Assembly (NCBI RefSeq): GCF_001640805.2
Contig: NC_066838.1
Location: 3,937,101 to 4,001,100 of the forward strand
DNA length: 64,000 nucleotides
Source of the DNA: Lates calcarifer
Lineage: Eukaryota; Chordata; Actinopteri; Centropomidae
Direction: 5' to 3'
Positions within the stretch are counted from its first letter, which is position 1; every line of letters starts with the position of its first letter. Of the stretch, positions 34,935 through 45,409 are shown one piece after another. The position numbers and the translations under genes were made by a program. The notes under the pieces are model-generated. The model ran no database searches. It worked only from the letters and a program-made list of their open reading frames with translations, and was not told the origin of the DNA.

Positions 34935-37900
34935 GTCTGGTTCATTTAGCTTCAGCTTCCTTTCTCAGGTGCATTATTAATGTTACATACATCAAATATG
35001 GGAAGAATTGTGCCCTGAGGATACGATGTCCTGAACTGACCCAAAATTTCTGACTGCATGTATGCATGTGCAGCCTATGTGTGTACATATGCCCCTATAC
35101 AACCAATGACCCAACATGCCATCTGCACAAATCTGATTAAAGAAGTACTTCAGCAGGCCAGAACCAATGAAATCCCTAGCGTTGCAAAGAGACAATATCA
35201 CCACTGGAATGGAAAGAAGAAGTGCAATAAAAGCCTGAACAAAAGAGATGGTGCAATAAGTGGACTTTTTGTTAAAGCACCTCTGCTCTCATGTCATTGG
35301 ACAGTGTATTCTGATAAGGGATTTATGCAGTTTGTTCTTTTCAGTGTGACTGATTTATGTTGGTATGTTTGCTGATCCTCATGGTTTGGCTTTTATAGCA
35401 AGTATGACAGTTTGAGCTTGTCTATGGCTTTGTCTCTCTCACATGCCAACTCTGAATGGATAGTCACAAGCTGTTTTACTGTGAAAGGCTTGTGTGTATA
35501 CCACTTGTAATTAAAATTGGAGTCTGATGGAGAATTTTTCATTTTAGTGTCCATTTTATCCACATTCTCCCACAAAAATGTGTCCATCTTCAGAGCTTTT
35601 GGAGGGTTAAGACTTGGGTTTAGGGTTAGGCCAGGTGTTAGTTTAGGACAGAATTCTTGGGAATCTGTAATATCAAGGAGCGCAGTATAAAGTGCAAATA
35701 GAATACGAGTAAAATCACAAACAAGTGTGTGTGACCAGGATCTCCATGTGAAGATTAATCAAACAGTATCAGTTGTCAGCATGTCAGGATCTCATTTAGG
35801 TACAGAGTTTAATCCAAGGTGTTATCATTATTACCACAACCATAACAATATGAAAATGCTACTTTATGGTTCATTAAAAATACATCAACCCATTAACCCA
35901 TCATGTAAAAACAGCCATTTTCTAAGCTTTAACCACAAAGTGATGCTGAAATAGAAAAGAGCATCCTGCTTATGTTCAGTAAATGAAATGTTATAGATTC
36001 ATGTGTGTAAATTCATTTCTGGTGCAGCTGAGTGCCTTTGGCTGCAGGATCCTCATAAGCCAAAGGGATCTTCAGGTGTTTAGTATTACATTTCAATAAA
36101 AGAATAGGCAAAATTGAAGTTGCAGAAGCTGATTTATCCTGACTTTTATGGCATGTCTACACAGGCCACATAACAGCTTGTATTTTACTCAGGCTGTGTG
36201 AACGTAAATGTGACCCAAAACTGTAGGATCATGTACTGGGGTCTGAGCAAAATGTGGGTGACCTATTCATCCTGTCCACTAAAGCTGCAGCTCTTGCTAC
36301 GCTCCTGTTAAGACATTGTGTTGTTCCCTGTAATGGTTCATGCCCTTAAAAGTCTGAACCCTACATATCCCACAATGCTACACAGCAGTATCTTTCATTA
36401 GCCCCTCTCTGACAGGTAAATGCCCACTATTACAAACTTCATTCCAGTTATTGCAAACTTAGTTTCATGTAAGTTGGAGTGGAATTCAACACAAATGGAA
36501 AGTTACCTGTTTTGTATCTGTAAAAACATTTACAAAATTCCTACATGCGATAATGAATTTCAAAATAAATCACTTAAAATGGAATAGCTGCACTGTCCTC
36601 AGTCTCTGGTTCATTCTCTCCCTCCCCCATTGCTCTCTTCTTTTCTTCCCTGCACCCATTGCTCTATTGTCTACCTCTGTCATTTCTATCAAAAGGTTAA
36701 AGGAGGATTATTCTCCGCATCTTAAGCCCCAGACCTGACATGCTCCCTGATATTCCGGTGAGGTAAAGCACACCAGTACAATATTCCCAGGGCAGGTCGA
36801 CATGGGTTGATGTCAATTTACTGTGTGTACGTGTGTGTGTTTGTGCATGTGAGCGTGTGAATTGGGGGGGGCATCATGAGTGTTCAGAGGTTAAATATCT
36901 AACATGGTTGCTGGCATTGATTTTTCAGCAAAGGTTAAAGGCTTTCAGTCTGCTCTTCACTAATGTTAATGTCATTGATGTACTACACTTTTTATTCAAG
37001 TCAAAAACTAACTTTGGATTCTCCTATTTTTTTTGTGTAAGCAGACATAAACTATAACAACACAGCAGCTATTATGGATAATTTTCCACTTTTCAAAAAA
37101 TGTTAAAATCAATTTTGTATGTATTTGACTTTTTATACATGACTGCACAGGCAGCAATGTGTTTTGTACATGTTTGCTTGTCTGTGATCAAGAGGAGATG
37201 TGTTGACCTCAAAAGATTCACCACAAGATTCAATTGAAAAACAGAAAAGCCAGGTTGCAGTTCAGAAAAATACAAATAGAAAGAGGTAGAGCTCTGGAAC
37301 AAAGTTCATATGTGCTGATGAAACAAAAAACCAACCTTCAGTAAAATGATGGAAAGAGGAAAGTGTGGAGAAATAAAAGAAGTGTGTGTATGGCTGTCAT
37401 GGAAGCAGCACACTGACATTTACTGATGATTTCACTGCTGACAGAAGCAACAGGATGAATGCAGAGGTACACAGGAGCATCCTGCACTCAGATTCAGCAA
37501 AATGCAGAAGGATAACAATGTTAAATGTACAGCCCAGGCAGCCAAAGAGCTTTTCAGGGTGAAGAAATGGAATATCTTCAACCAACTGAGTCAGTCATCT
37601 GATCTCAGTCCACCTGCTGAAGACCAGACATAAGGCAGAGAGAGCCCACAACAAGTGAACAAGTAAGAGGTGAAGGTTGCTCCAGTGAAGTCCTGGGAGA
37701 GCATCACCAGGGAAGATAAAAAGTCATTCATTCAGTCAGTCACTGAATGTAACTGAAATCTCTCATTTACAATAGCAACCTGTTCCAGTTTATTTTCCTC
37801 TGTAATGACTTGTGCAAAGGGAATTGTAGTTATAGTAGAGCAATGAGAATGAAAGAGTTGTAGAATGGGTTATTAATATGTAAGTGTGTACACAAGCACC

Positions 37901-38681
37901 ATGCTGTGGACTCGGCTTGTGCCGGTATTTGGAGGCTTATATGTTGGTGGTGTATGGAGGCCACGTGTGTGCATGTATAAGGGACACACGTACACACACA
38001 CAAATATATACCAGTCCCTGCTGTTACCACCGGGATTTCATTATTCACAATGCACTCCACACATAAAAGGAAAGCAATTATGATGGAGCAGCCCAGCTTT
38101 TGATGTTGAAAATGCATGTTGAACATGGTGCTTTCATGGTAGGCAAAGCATGTGCAGGCTATATGTCCATGATGGGGGAGGTGTATCTAAGGCATTGAGT
38201 CATTAAATTGTGATTTCACAGTATGCATCTGTGCTATCACTCTATACATATGTGTGCATGCATGTATCATTCCACATGCATGTACGATGAACCCAACTAC
38301 CACAGCTGTTAAAAATGTAAATTCACTGGTGCCTTCACATTCCCTGCCGCTGTGTCTCATTATCTGCGCATAGTAAATCAGCAGGCTGATGAATTCTATA
38401 TGTATATATGTTTTCATACGGAATACATGCAGACTGTGAAACTTCCTGTCTCACCTCTTATGCTTTTGCGGCAGTTTGTGTTAACTCACTGCACAACTTA
38501 CAGGTGACATAAACCACAGCCTGAAGTACTGATCAGTGTTGGTGAGAGAACAAATACTGGATGAATGTTTCCTTCGATGGAACCAGTCACGTGTGATTTA
38601 TGCTAGGCTTTCAAAAATGAAGAGGCTCTATGGAGTTTGTCTAATTGTTATGAAATTATTATTTAATGGTAAGAAGGCGAC

Positions 38682-38994
38682 ATAATGATGCAGTGATTAA
38701 CAAGAAGGTGTGATGGTGCAGTGGTTAGCAAGAGGGTTACAGATTTGAACCTCGGTTCACCCAGAGCTTTTCTGTGTGGAGTTTCTCCCTGAGCCAGTGT
38801 GGGTGTTTCCTCCCACAGTCCAAACACATGCAGGTTAATTCGTGATTCTAATTTGCCTGTAGGTGTGAATGGTTGTTTGTCTCTCAGCCCTGCGATAGAC
38901 TGGTGATCTGTCCAGGGTGTACCCCTCCTCTTGCACAGTGTCAGCCCCCACGACCCTTAAGAATAAGTGATATAGATAATGGATAAATGGATAA
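38682..38994 (+). mobile_element. tRNA-derived SINE with duplicated box A
   Basis: The 5' part has a tRNA-like box A TGGTGCAGTGGTTAGC at about 38714-38729 and a weak box B (GATTTGAACCT) at 38742-38752. The box A stretch is preceded by a diverged tandem copy (ATGATGCAGTGATTAAC) at about 38685-38701. The body carries 'cttttctgtgtggagtt', 'cctcccacagtccaaac', 'atgcaggttaatt', 'ctgcgatagactggtgat' and 'ctgtccagggtgtaccc'. The 3' tail 'gatatagataatggataaat' ends in ATGGATAA-type units. I recognise this as the fish SINE that is also present in reverse at 56570-56915 and as a 3' piece at 45284-45409. Confidence 0.8.
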
Positions 38995-40446
38995 AAGCAA
39001 GTAATCCATACTGAAAAGACAAGCTGAAAAATGCAATACAAAAAAGAGTGGGATTTTTTTTCATTCCTAACTGCATTTTACCAAGTGTGTAAGTGTTTCC
39101 TGGAGTCCACAAAGAGAAAAAAAATGAAACCAAAGGGGGCTGTGAGGGATGTGGTAAAAGCAAGTAATCAATGTGGTTAGCTGAAATATGCAGTATTATT
39201 TCTCATTTATATCCAGTCTCATATGTGCTAACCTTGCATTTATAGAGTTTTAAAAAAGTAAAGTGCACAATCATTTCAACATGATTTCCAGTTTAAGTGA
39301 TTCATATGACGAATGTGAAATATCTAAACACTTCTCTCACTAACACCCCCCATCATCATCTGGTCCCCAGAGGGCTGTGTAATAACGTGTGTGCATGGCT
39401 ATCTGTGCCTGCCTGTGTGTGCATATATATGATTTTATATGCTTTTTCTGTCTCTGTTGGCCTGTGCACATTTTACAGAATGCACTATTTGCGTGGTCTA
39501 ACTTCCTGGAAAGCAGCATTGACTAATCTGGCCACCCAAACAGTAACTACAACAACACGCCTGAAAGATGACCTCCAGCTACATCGAGTGCATCAGACAC
39601 AGGCGCACAGTAGTCTGCAGCTCCACTGTCTTCATCTCATCCACGGCCATCTGGCTCCAACTTTAATGGTAATATGATCACAAAGGATTTCATGTTGTTA
39701 TTGGATTATCTAAAGGTCGTCATGTCACATTCATGTCTCATTCATCATGTAACAGTTTTCAAATCCCCACTGCTGTTATGCACAGGAGGTGCATGTTTAG
39801 GTGTAGTTATTATCTGCCAAAATTCCAGAAATGCATGCATGCACACAAACATAAACGCACTAATTTAAGGCAGCGTTAAGTCAGAGTAGGCCATAAACAC
39901 CATTGTTTTTTGTTGTCATTTCTTGAAGTATCCATTTATTTTCTTGTGTGGTGAATCTGAGCAACCTTTGAAACAAATACATGAATCTTTTTCTGTTTCA
40001 GTAGGGGAATGAAGGTCAGGGCCGGACAGAGACAGGATTACCTGGGATTAACACAGTCTATCACTAGCCAGCTAATGAGGGCCAGAGGTTTCCTCTCTTG
40101 GTCCTGCCTCTGCTGTCAGTGCCAGGGTATAAATAGCATTTGGCACACTAATCCATGTTACATACAAATTAACCTTATCCAGTTTTCATTCATTCTTCAC
40201 TGGGATCTGTTTTGTCTCATTTGTAGCGGTGGAGCTGGGTAGAGGCTTGTTAATGATGGTTTCATTACTCATGTAGCTTATAAAAGGTGATGGCCCAAAG
40301 AGTGGAGGTTTATCCTCATGTGAGAAATGCAGCGTTTCCTAGAAAATCAAACACTGCAGTTAGTTGCCTGTTTTTCAAGTGAGTGTTTTTTTCAGTTAAT
40401 ACAAGGAATGTAAACTATTTCCAGTTCAATCCCTGTTGTGGAAAAA
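38995..40446. other. non-coding unique sequence
   Basis: No gene is supported. The 126-codon ORF at 39297-39677 has no recognisable domain and a skewed composition. A CA-rich patch lies at 39835-39860. Confidence 0.5.
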
Positions 40447-41148
40447 TATACACGGATAAGCCTCAACATTAAAACTACTGATTGGTCTTGTGGGGTGTTC
40501 CCAGTATGCAGTGGTCAGTACCTACCTAAAGTGGAGAAGAGCAAGAACCAGTAGCATTGTCAAGGGTGCCAAAGGCTCACTGATGCATGTGGGGGGGCAA
40601 AGGCTGGCCTGTGTGGTCCAGTCCCATAGAAGAACTAATGTAACACAAATTGCTGAAAACTTTAATGCTGGCTATGATAGAAAGCTGTCAGAACACACTG
40701 TGCATCACAGTTTGCTGCATATGGAGCATAGCCTCAGACTGGCCCATGCTGACTCCTGTCCATCACCAGAAGTGCCAGCAATGGACATGTGAGTGGCAGA
40801 ACTGAATCATGGAGCAATTGATGAAGGTGGCCTAGTCTTTTACATCATGTGGACGGCCAGATGTGTTGTTTACTTGGGGAAGAGATAGAACCAGGATGCA
40901 CTATGGGAAGAAGGCAAGCAGTGTGATGCTCTGGGCAATGTTCTGCTGGGAGACCTTGGGTCCTGGCATTCATGTGGATGTCCTTGACACATACCACCTG
41001 CCTAAATATTGTTGCAGACCACAGTATCTGTACAGACACTGCAAAAAAATTTGTAATGTTCCTCAAACAATTCTTGAACAAAGATTTCAAGGTGTTGTCT
41101 TGGCCTCAAGATTCCTCAGATCTGTGGGATGTGCTGGAAAGTCAGATA
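40447..41148 (+). pseudogene. degenerate Tc1-like transposon with transposase remnant
   Basis: At the left edge TATACACGGATAAGCCT plus 'caacatta' matches the start of the inverted repeat of a Tc1-like family that I know from fish. From about 40485 the DNA follows the transposase gene: a helix-turn-helix part with CSQYAVVSTYLKWRRAR (residues encoded at about 40496-40546), then a VVQSHRRTNVTQIAENF stretch and TVHHSLLHME. Further on, with frameshifts and small deletions around 40790-40870, it reaches the catalytic part: ALWEEGKQ-like DNA at 40900-40920 and SVMLWAMFCWETLGPGIH at about 40919-40972. The last recognisable piece is the 'ctgtgggatgtgctggaaa' block at 41122-41140. A good part of the region before the HTH, part of the catalytic core and the whole right end with its inverted repeat are missing. 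It is clearly inactive. It encodes no working enzyme. Confidence 0.85.
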
Positions 41149-41390
41149 TTGCTTGGTTGTGTTAATAAGTACTTTAATTTGGTCTGGCACATAATTCTTT
41201 GACATACAATATGTGTGCTCACAGGTAATACACAATCTTTGTCCCATGAAGAAAACACTAGAGATAATTTATGCAGGCCCTTAAAGCAATAATTCAATAA
41301 AATAAAATAAATACTCTTTTCTCCATTTCTGAGTTAGATTGGACGAGTGATCTCTTATCTGCATGATAAATTTGAAACAGCCAAACTACT

Positions 41391-41487
41391 TCCTGGCAGG
41401 CTCAGTAACTTCCTGGAGTGATGACTTCACTCTTCATAAGGTTGCCAGGCAACCAGTGGACACTCCAGGAAGTTGCCTATGCCAGGA
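41391..41487. repeat. 97-nt branched foldback with a palindromic RFX-type site in its loop
   Basis: TCCTGGCA (41391-41398) pairs with TGCCAGGA (41480-41487), and AACTTCCTGGAGTG (41407-41420) with CACTCCAGGAAGTT (41461-41474), both perfect. The 40-nt loop contains a second perfect palindrome, GGTTGCC-A-GGCAACC (41440-41454), which fits the two RFX half-sites GTTGCC/GGCAAC with one spacer base. Confidence 0.9.
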
Positions 41488-42051
41488 TAAAAAATAGTCT
41501 GGCATGTAACCCATCATTTAACAACAAGTTATTGTTTTTACACCCCAGTTTTTGTACAGATTAAACAAATAAGATGTAATATGTTAATGTTTGGTTCCAT
41601 TGGACAGAATCAGGCTAGCTCTTTCCTCATGTTTCAGTCTTTTATGCTAAGCCAAGTTAACTGCCTCCCTGCTCCAAATATGAGCCAATCCTCTCTTCTT
41701 ATGCTTTGCAAGAAAACTAATAAGCATATGTCCAAAAATGCCAAAGTTTTGCTTCAGTGTGTCTTTACAAAGGTCTTCATGTAGTTTCTCACTGAATACA
41801 AGGGCTTTCTCAGTGTCTAGTGTCAAAACCTAATAACTAAAGACTGAATAAAAGCTAAATTATTTTAAAGATTCCTGACTTCCAAAGGTTAGACTTAGTT
41901 TCAACTTCCATCTATTTTTGTTGATTTTATTTTTATGGTTAATATGTATTTTTGGGCAGTCAGCAGTTCTGTTCTGTCAAGTAGCATCATACACCAGAAC
42001 AAATCATATGGTATACTTTATTGTTAATTAATACACTTCACTGATATAGAG

Positions 42052-42252
42052 ATATATGTGTAATAGCAGGAAAAGCATGTGTTAATAATACAAATTAATG
42101 ATGGCTTAGTTCTGTTTGGCCGCTTAAGTTGTAGAGAGATGGTATTGTCACACTGTCATGGTTCAGTGGGACACTTGAATAGACTGTAACCATTGTTAAT
42201 GTGAATGGTAACACCTGCTTTTTTTCCTACCATGACAAGTCAAATTATCTGC
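42052..42252. mobile_element. MITE-like element, copy 1
   Basis: The left end 'aatagcaggaaaagcatgtg' faces the right end 'cacctgctttttttcctacc' plus 'atgacaagtcaaatt' in inverted orientation, as terminal inverted repeats. The right end closely matches that of a second copy at 54271-54475 ('atgacaagtcaaaatgtctg'). It has no coding capacity. The core family word is GCAGGAAAAGCAGGTGT-like. Confidence 0.55.
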
Positions 42253-43620
42253 TGTAAAAAAAACACCTCTGCTGCATTACACAAATGTCATATACTATTT
42301 TTTCATATTTATATGGTCACTGTAGAGTTTCCAATTTACCTTATCTGTGTGTCCTCTGCCTGAACTAATTCTTGTTGCTAAAATACTGAATACCAAACTT
42401 CTAGCCAGCAATGAGTTCATAAAATGGATGTGTTTGGAGGTTAGATCCTTCCAGCATGCCATTTGGCAGATGGTTTTACCATAAACGTGTCGTGACAGAA
42501 ACTGCTTTCGTGCAGACAGCACTAACAGAAAACCAAACCATACCGTGCTACCACTGCTGTGCTCTTTCCTTTTAAACTAAAACAGAATCAAAAACAACTT
42601 GGACTTGCTGTCTGGGCTTTTTTCATCTCACGGAAGGTCACCAAACATGCCATGTGGTCCTGGACAACGTCCACTGTAATCCCTCTCTTCCTCTATGAGT
42701 CTGAATGGGCAAAAGGAAAAGCAGGAGCAGCACAGGAAACAAAACCTGCAGAGCTGCTTGTGATAAGTGGCTGAATTTACAGCTGTAGTGTAGTACTGAT
42801 ATCATTGGTTTCCCCACTGCACCCTGTTCTAAAATGTTCAACACAAAATGTTTATTGTCCTGAGTGTAATTTTCTGTCCTTTCATATCTGTGAGTACACC
42901 GAAGATTAGAGCCTAAGTGTTTCAAGAACAAGCTCTCCTCATTTCAGATGGCAGTTTTGGTTCATCTTAAAAAACACCTGATGCTATGCTGTCTTTAAAA
43001 AAATATGAAAAAATGAGCCGCTACTGAAGGGGTGTCTGAATACTGCACCAAATGGAGAATAACAAGTGGCACAGCTGTTTACAGCCACTCCCACCCCAAC
43101 ATATTTCTCAGGCAGAGTCACAGACAGCCTGTTTGTGCCAAGGCTTTGTAGGCAGGATTTTTGTGGTTTAGAGACCAAGTAGCAACACATCGTTTCCATC
43201 ACTGCTGGTGGTTTTTTTAAGTCTGTCTGAAAAACCACGTCTGGCCCTGCGTGTCACATCATCCTGACCTACATCCATCTCTCCTCTGTTTCTCCTCCTC
43301 TCCCCCTGACTTTCTGTCTGTGAGTGTTTTCATGCGGGAGGAATGAGTTCATTCTCCAACCACGAGACAATACCTCACCCTTCCTCTCCAACCCTCTATC
43401 TGAATCACAGGCTGAGGGGAGGTGGAAAACATCTACATCTCCCCTCCTCATCTCATCTGTCTAAAACAAACTGTATGAGTGTGTGCGTGTGTGTCTGTGA
43501 ATTAGCCCATCAGGCCTGCAAATGTGTGCCGACAGGTTTCCAGTAGCCTGCTGTCAGGTGGCCCATGCAGATATCCTCCTGCAGGGAGAGACAGACTGCT
43601 GCTCTCCTTATGTCTCCAGG
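42253..43620. other. non-coding unique sequence
   Basis: No supported gene. A CT-rich patch lies at 43275-43320, with GT/TG runs near 43480. Confidence 0.5.
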
Positions 43621-43818
43621 GACTGATGGTCTGACTGGATAAATGGTTAACTGACACACTGACTAGCTGACTGACAGACTGAATGACTGGCTGACCAGTT
43701 GGTTTATAATCTGACTGAACTGAAGGTTAACTGGTTGACTCTCTGACTGATCAGCCCACAAGCTAAATGTCTGGCTGGATGACTGAATGACTGAATGACT
43801 GAGTAACTGACTTGTTCA
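43621..43818. repeat. degenerate (GACT)n/(CTGA)n repeat
   Basis: For about 200 bases GACTGA, CTGACTG, GGCTGAC and GAATGACT units recur with many changes. A smaller patch of the same kind lies at 46004-46050. It abuts the 3' end of the Rex1-like LINE. Confidence 0.75.
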
Positions 43819-43835
43819 GACAGTGTAAGATAAGA

Positions 43836-45095
43836 TGAGATAAGATAGACTTTATTTAGCTCACCTGTGGGAAGTTCACTCGTTAGGGCAGCAAGGGACA
43901 AAACAAGAGTGAAGAACAGACAAAAGATAAAAATATAATATAATATGATGTAGAGGCAAAGAGGGATAAGCAGCATAAAAACTCTGTAATAAAAATAAAT
44001 GTGCTGTTTTTAATGCAGAAAAATGGTGTGAGGTAGATGAAAGTATATGCAAAAAAAAAAAAAAAGTGACCAGAAAGTGGAGTCCAGAGTGCAGATTTGT
44101 TGTTGGGTCAGTCTGGTGTTGTACATTCTGATGGCTGTCGGAATAAATGACCTGTGGTAGTGCTCCTTCTTGCACCATGGATGCAGCAGTCTGTTACTGA
44201 AGGAGCCACTCAGGTCACCCACAGTCTCATGCAGGGGCTGGGAGGGTTTGTCCACGATGGATGTCAGTTTGGCCAACATCCTCCTCTCACCCATAGTCTC
44301 TTCCTGACCCTCCCTGAGTATCCACTGCTCCAGCAGACCACTGCATACAAGATGGCAGAGGCCACCACAGAGTCATAGAAAGTCCTTAGCAGTGACCAGC
44401 ACACTCCGAAGGACCTCCGTCCTCTCAGCAGGTGGAGACGACTCTGGCCCTTCTTGTACAGGGTGTTGGTGCTATGAGACCAGTCCAGTTTATTGTTGAG
44501 GTAAACACCCAGGAATTTGTACTCCATGATCTCAATGTCCAAACCGTGGATGTTTACTGGGGGAGTGTGAGGTGACTTCGGGCTGTAAGTCGATCACCAC
44601 TTCTTTCGTCTTGCTGCAGGTTGATGTGCAGATGGTTCTTACCTCACCAGTCGACGAAGTTGATGATGACCTCCCTGTACTCAAAATCATTCCCCTGAGA
44701 GACACGCCCAACAATGGCTGATGATGGAGATGGCAACTGTCAGTGTTGTGTCTGAAGTCTGATGTGTACAGGGTGAAGAGGAAGACTACCACATCGGACA
44801 CACAGTCACGAAGCCTCACATACTGCAGTTTGTTGGTGAGGTAGTCTGTGATCCAAGCAGCACACACCACACCAATGCCAGGGCTGTAGATGAACTGCAG
44901 GGGGTCCATCTCATTGCACACCAGGTATTAGAGGTGACTCAGGATGATCCTCTCCATTGTCTTCATCAGGTGAGAGGACTAGGACTACTGGCCTGAAGTG
45001 TTTCAACTCACTGGGATGCGCAGTCTTTGGAAATGGGACTGCGCAGGATGTTTTCCACAAGAGCAGAACTAGCAGAGTAGTGGCTTGTGTGAAAT
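43836..45095 (-). pseudogene. 5'-truncated Rex1/Babar-type LINE, reverse transcriptase remnant
   Basis: Read on the minus strand, the element runs from about 45095 to 43836 and ends in TCTTATCTCATCTTATCTTA, the pentanucleotide 3' tail of Rex1-type LINEs. Its frames contain reverse-transcriptase palm and thumb text: WITDYLTNKLQYVRLRDCVSDVVV and LYTSDFRHNTDSCH in one ORF (44532-44921), then KFLGVYLNNKLDWSHST, KKGQSRLHLLRGRRSFGV and LLRTFYDSVVASAILYAVVCW in the next (44264-44542). The catalytic YxDD-type segment is missing or scrambled: after DSCHLHHQP the frame is shifted and shortened. An internal A15 run at about 44051-44065 lies in the 3' UTR part. The 5' two-thirds of the element, including the endonuclease, is absent. 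It is an inactive, 5'-truncated copy, as usual for LINE insertions. Confidence 0.88.
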
Positions 45096-45283
45096 CACAC
45101 CTGGGATCTTCATATCAGAGGCATACTGTATTAAAAACCCAGCATTTTAGCCATGTTCACTGTTCCAAGGTGCTGACATTAGGATTATATTGTATACTTA
45201 TCCTCAGACAGTATACTAACTTGTGGGCAGGTTTAATGACAAGCCAACTGGTCCCCTGAATGGCTGTTAAATGTCTCTATATA

Positions 45284-45409
45284 TCAGCCCTGTGATAGAC
45301 TACTGATCTGACCACAGATTGGCATTTTCTTGCCCAATGTCAGTTGGGATTGGGTCCCAGCCCCTGCAACCCTCAAAAGGTAAGTTGTATAGTGGGTGAA
45401 TGGATGTTT
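45284..45409 (+). mobile_element. 3' fragment of the SINE family at 38682-38994
   Basis: It shows 'cagccctgtgatagactact', 'tgcccaatgtcagttgggat', 'gggtcccagcccctgcaacc', then 'aggtaagttgtatagtgggt' and 'gaatggatg'. This matches the 3' half and tail of the SINE. The tRNA-like 5' half is missing. Confidence 0.75.

Larger units (their letters stand above)
33376..38680. other. non-coding stretch, mostly unique
   Basis: No supported gene. A CTCTCTTT tract lies at 34004-34030. A telomere-like TTTAGGGTTAGG lies at about 35620-35630, too short to mean anything. A 'ctacatatcccacaatgct' word at 36361-36379 resembles the ZNF143/SBS-type ACTACAATTCCC motif loosely. A short GT tract lies at 36826-36841. 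A CACGTG E-box lies at 37962-37967. Confidence 0.5.

Noticed and set aside
35615..35632. Telomere-like TTTAGGGTTAGG
   Set aside because: Less than two full TTAGGG units; expected by chance.
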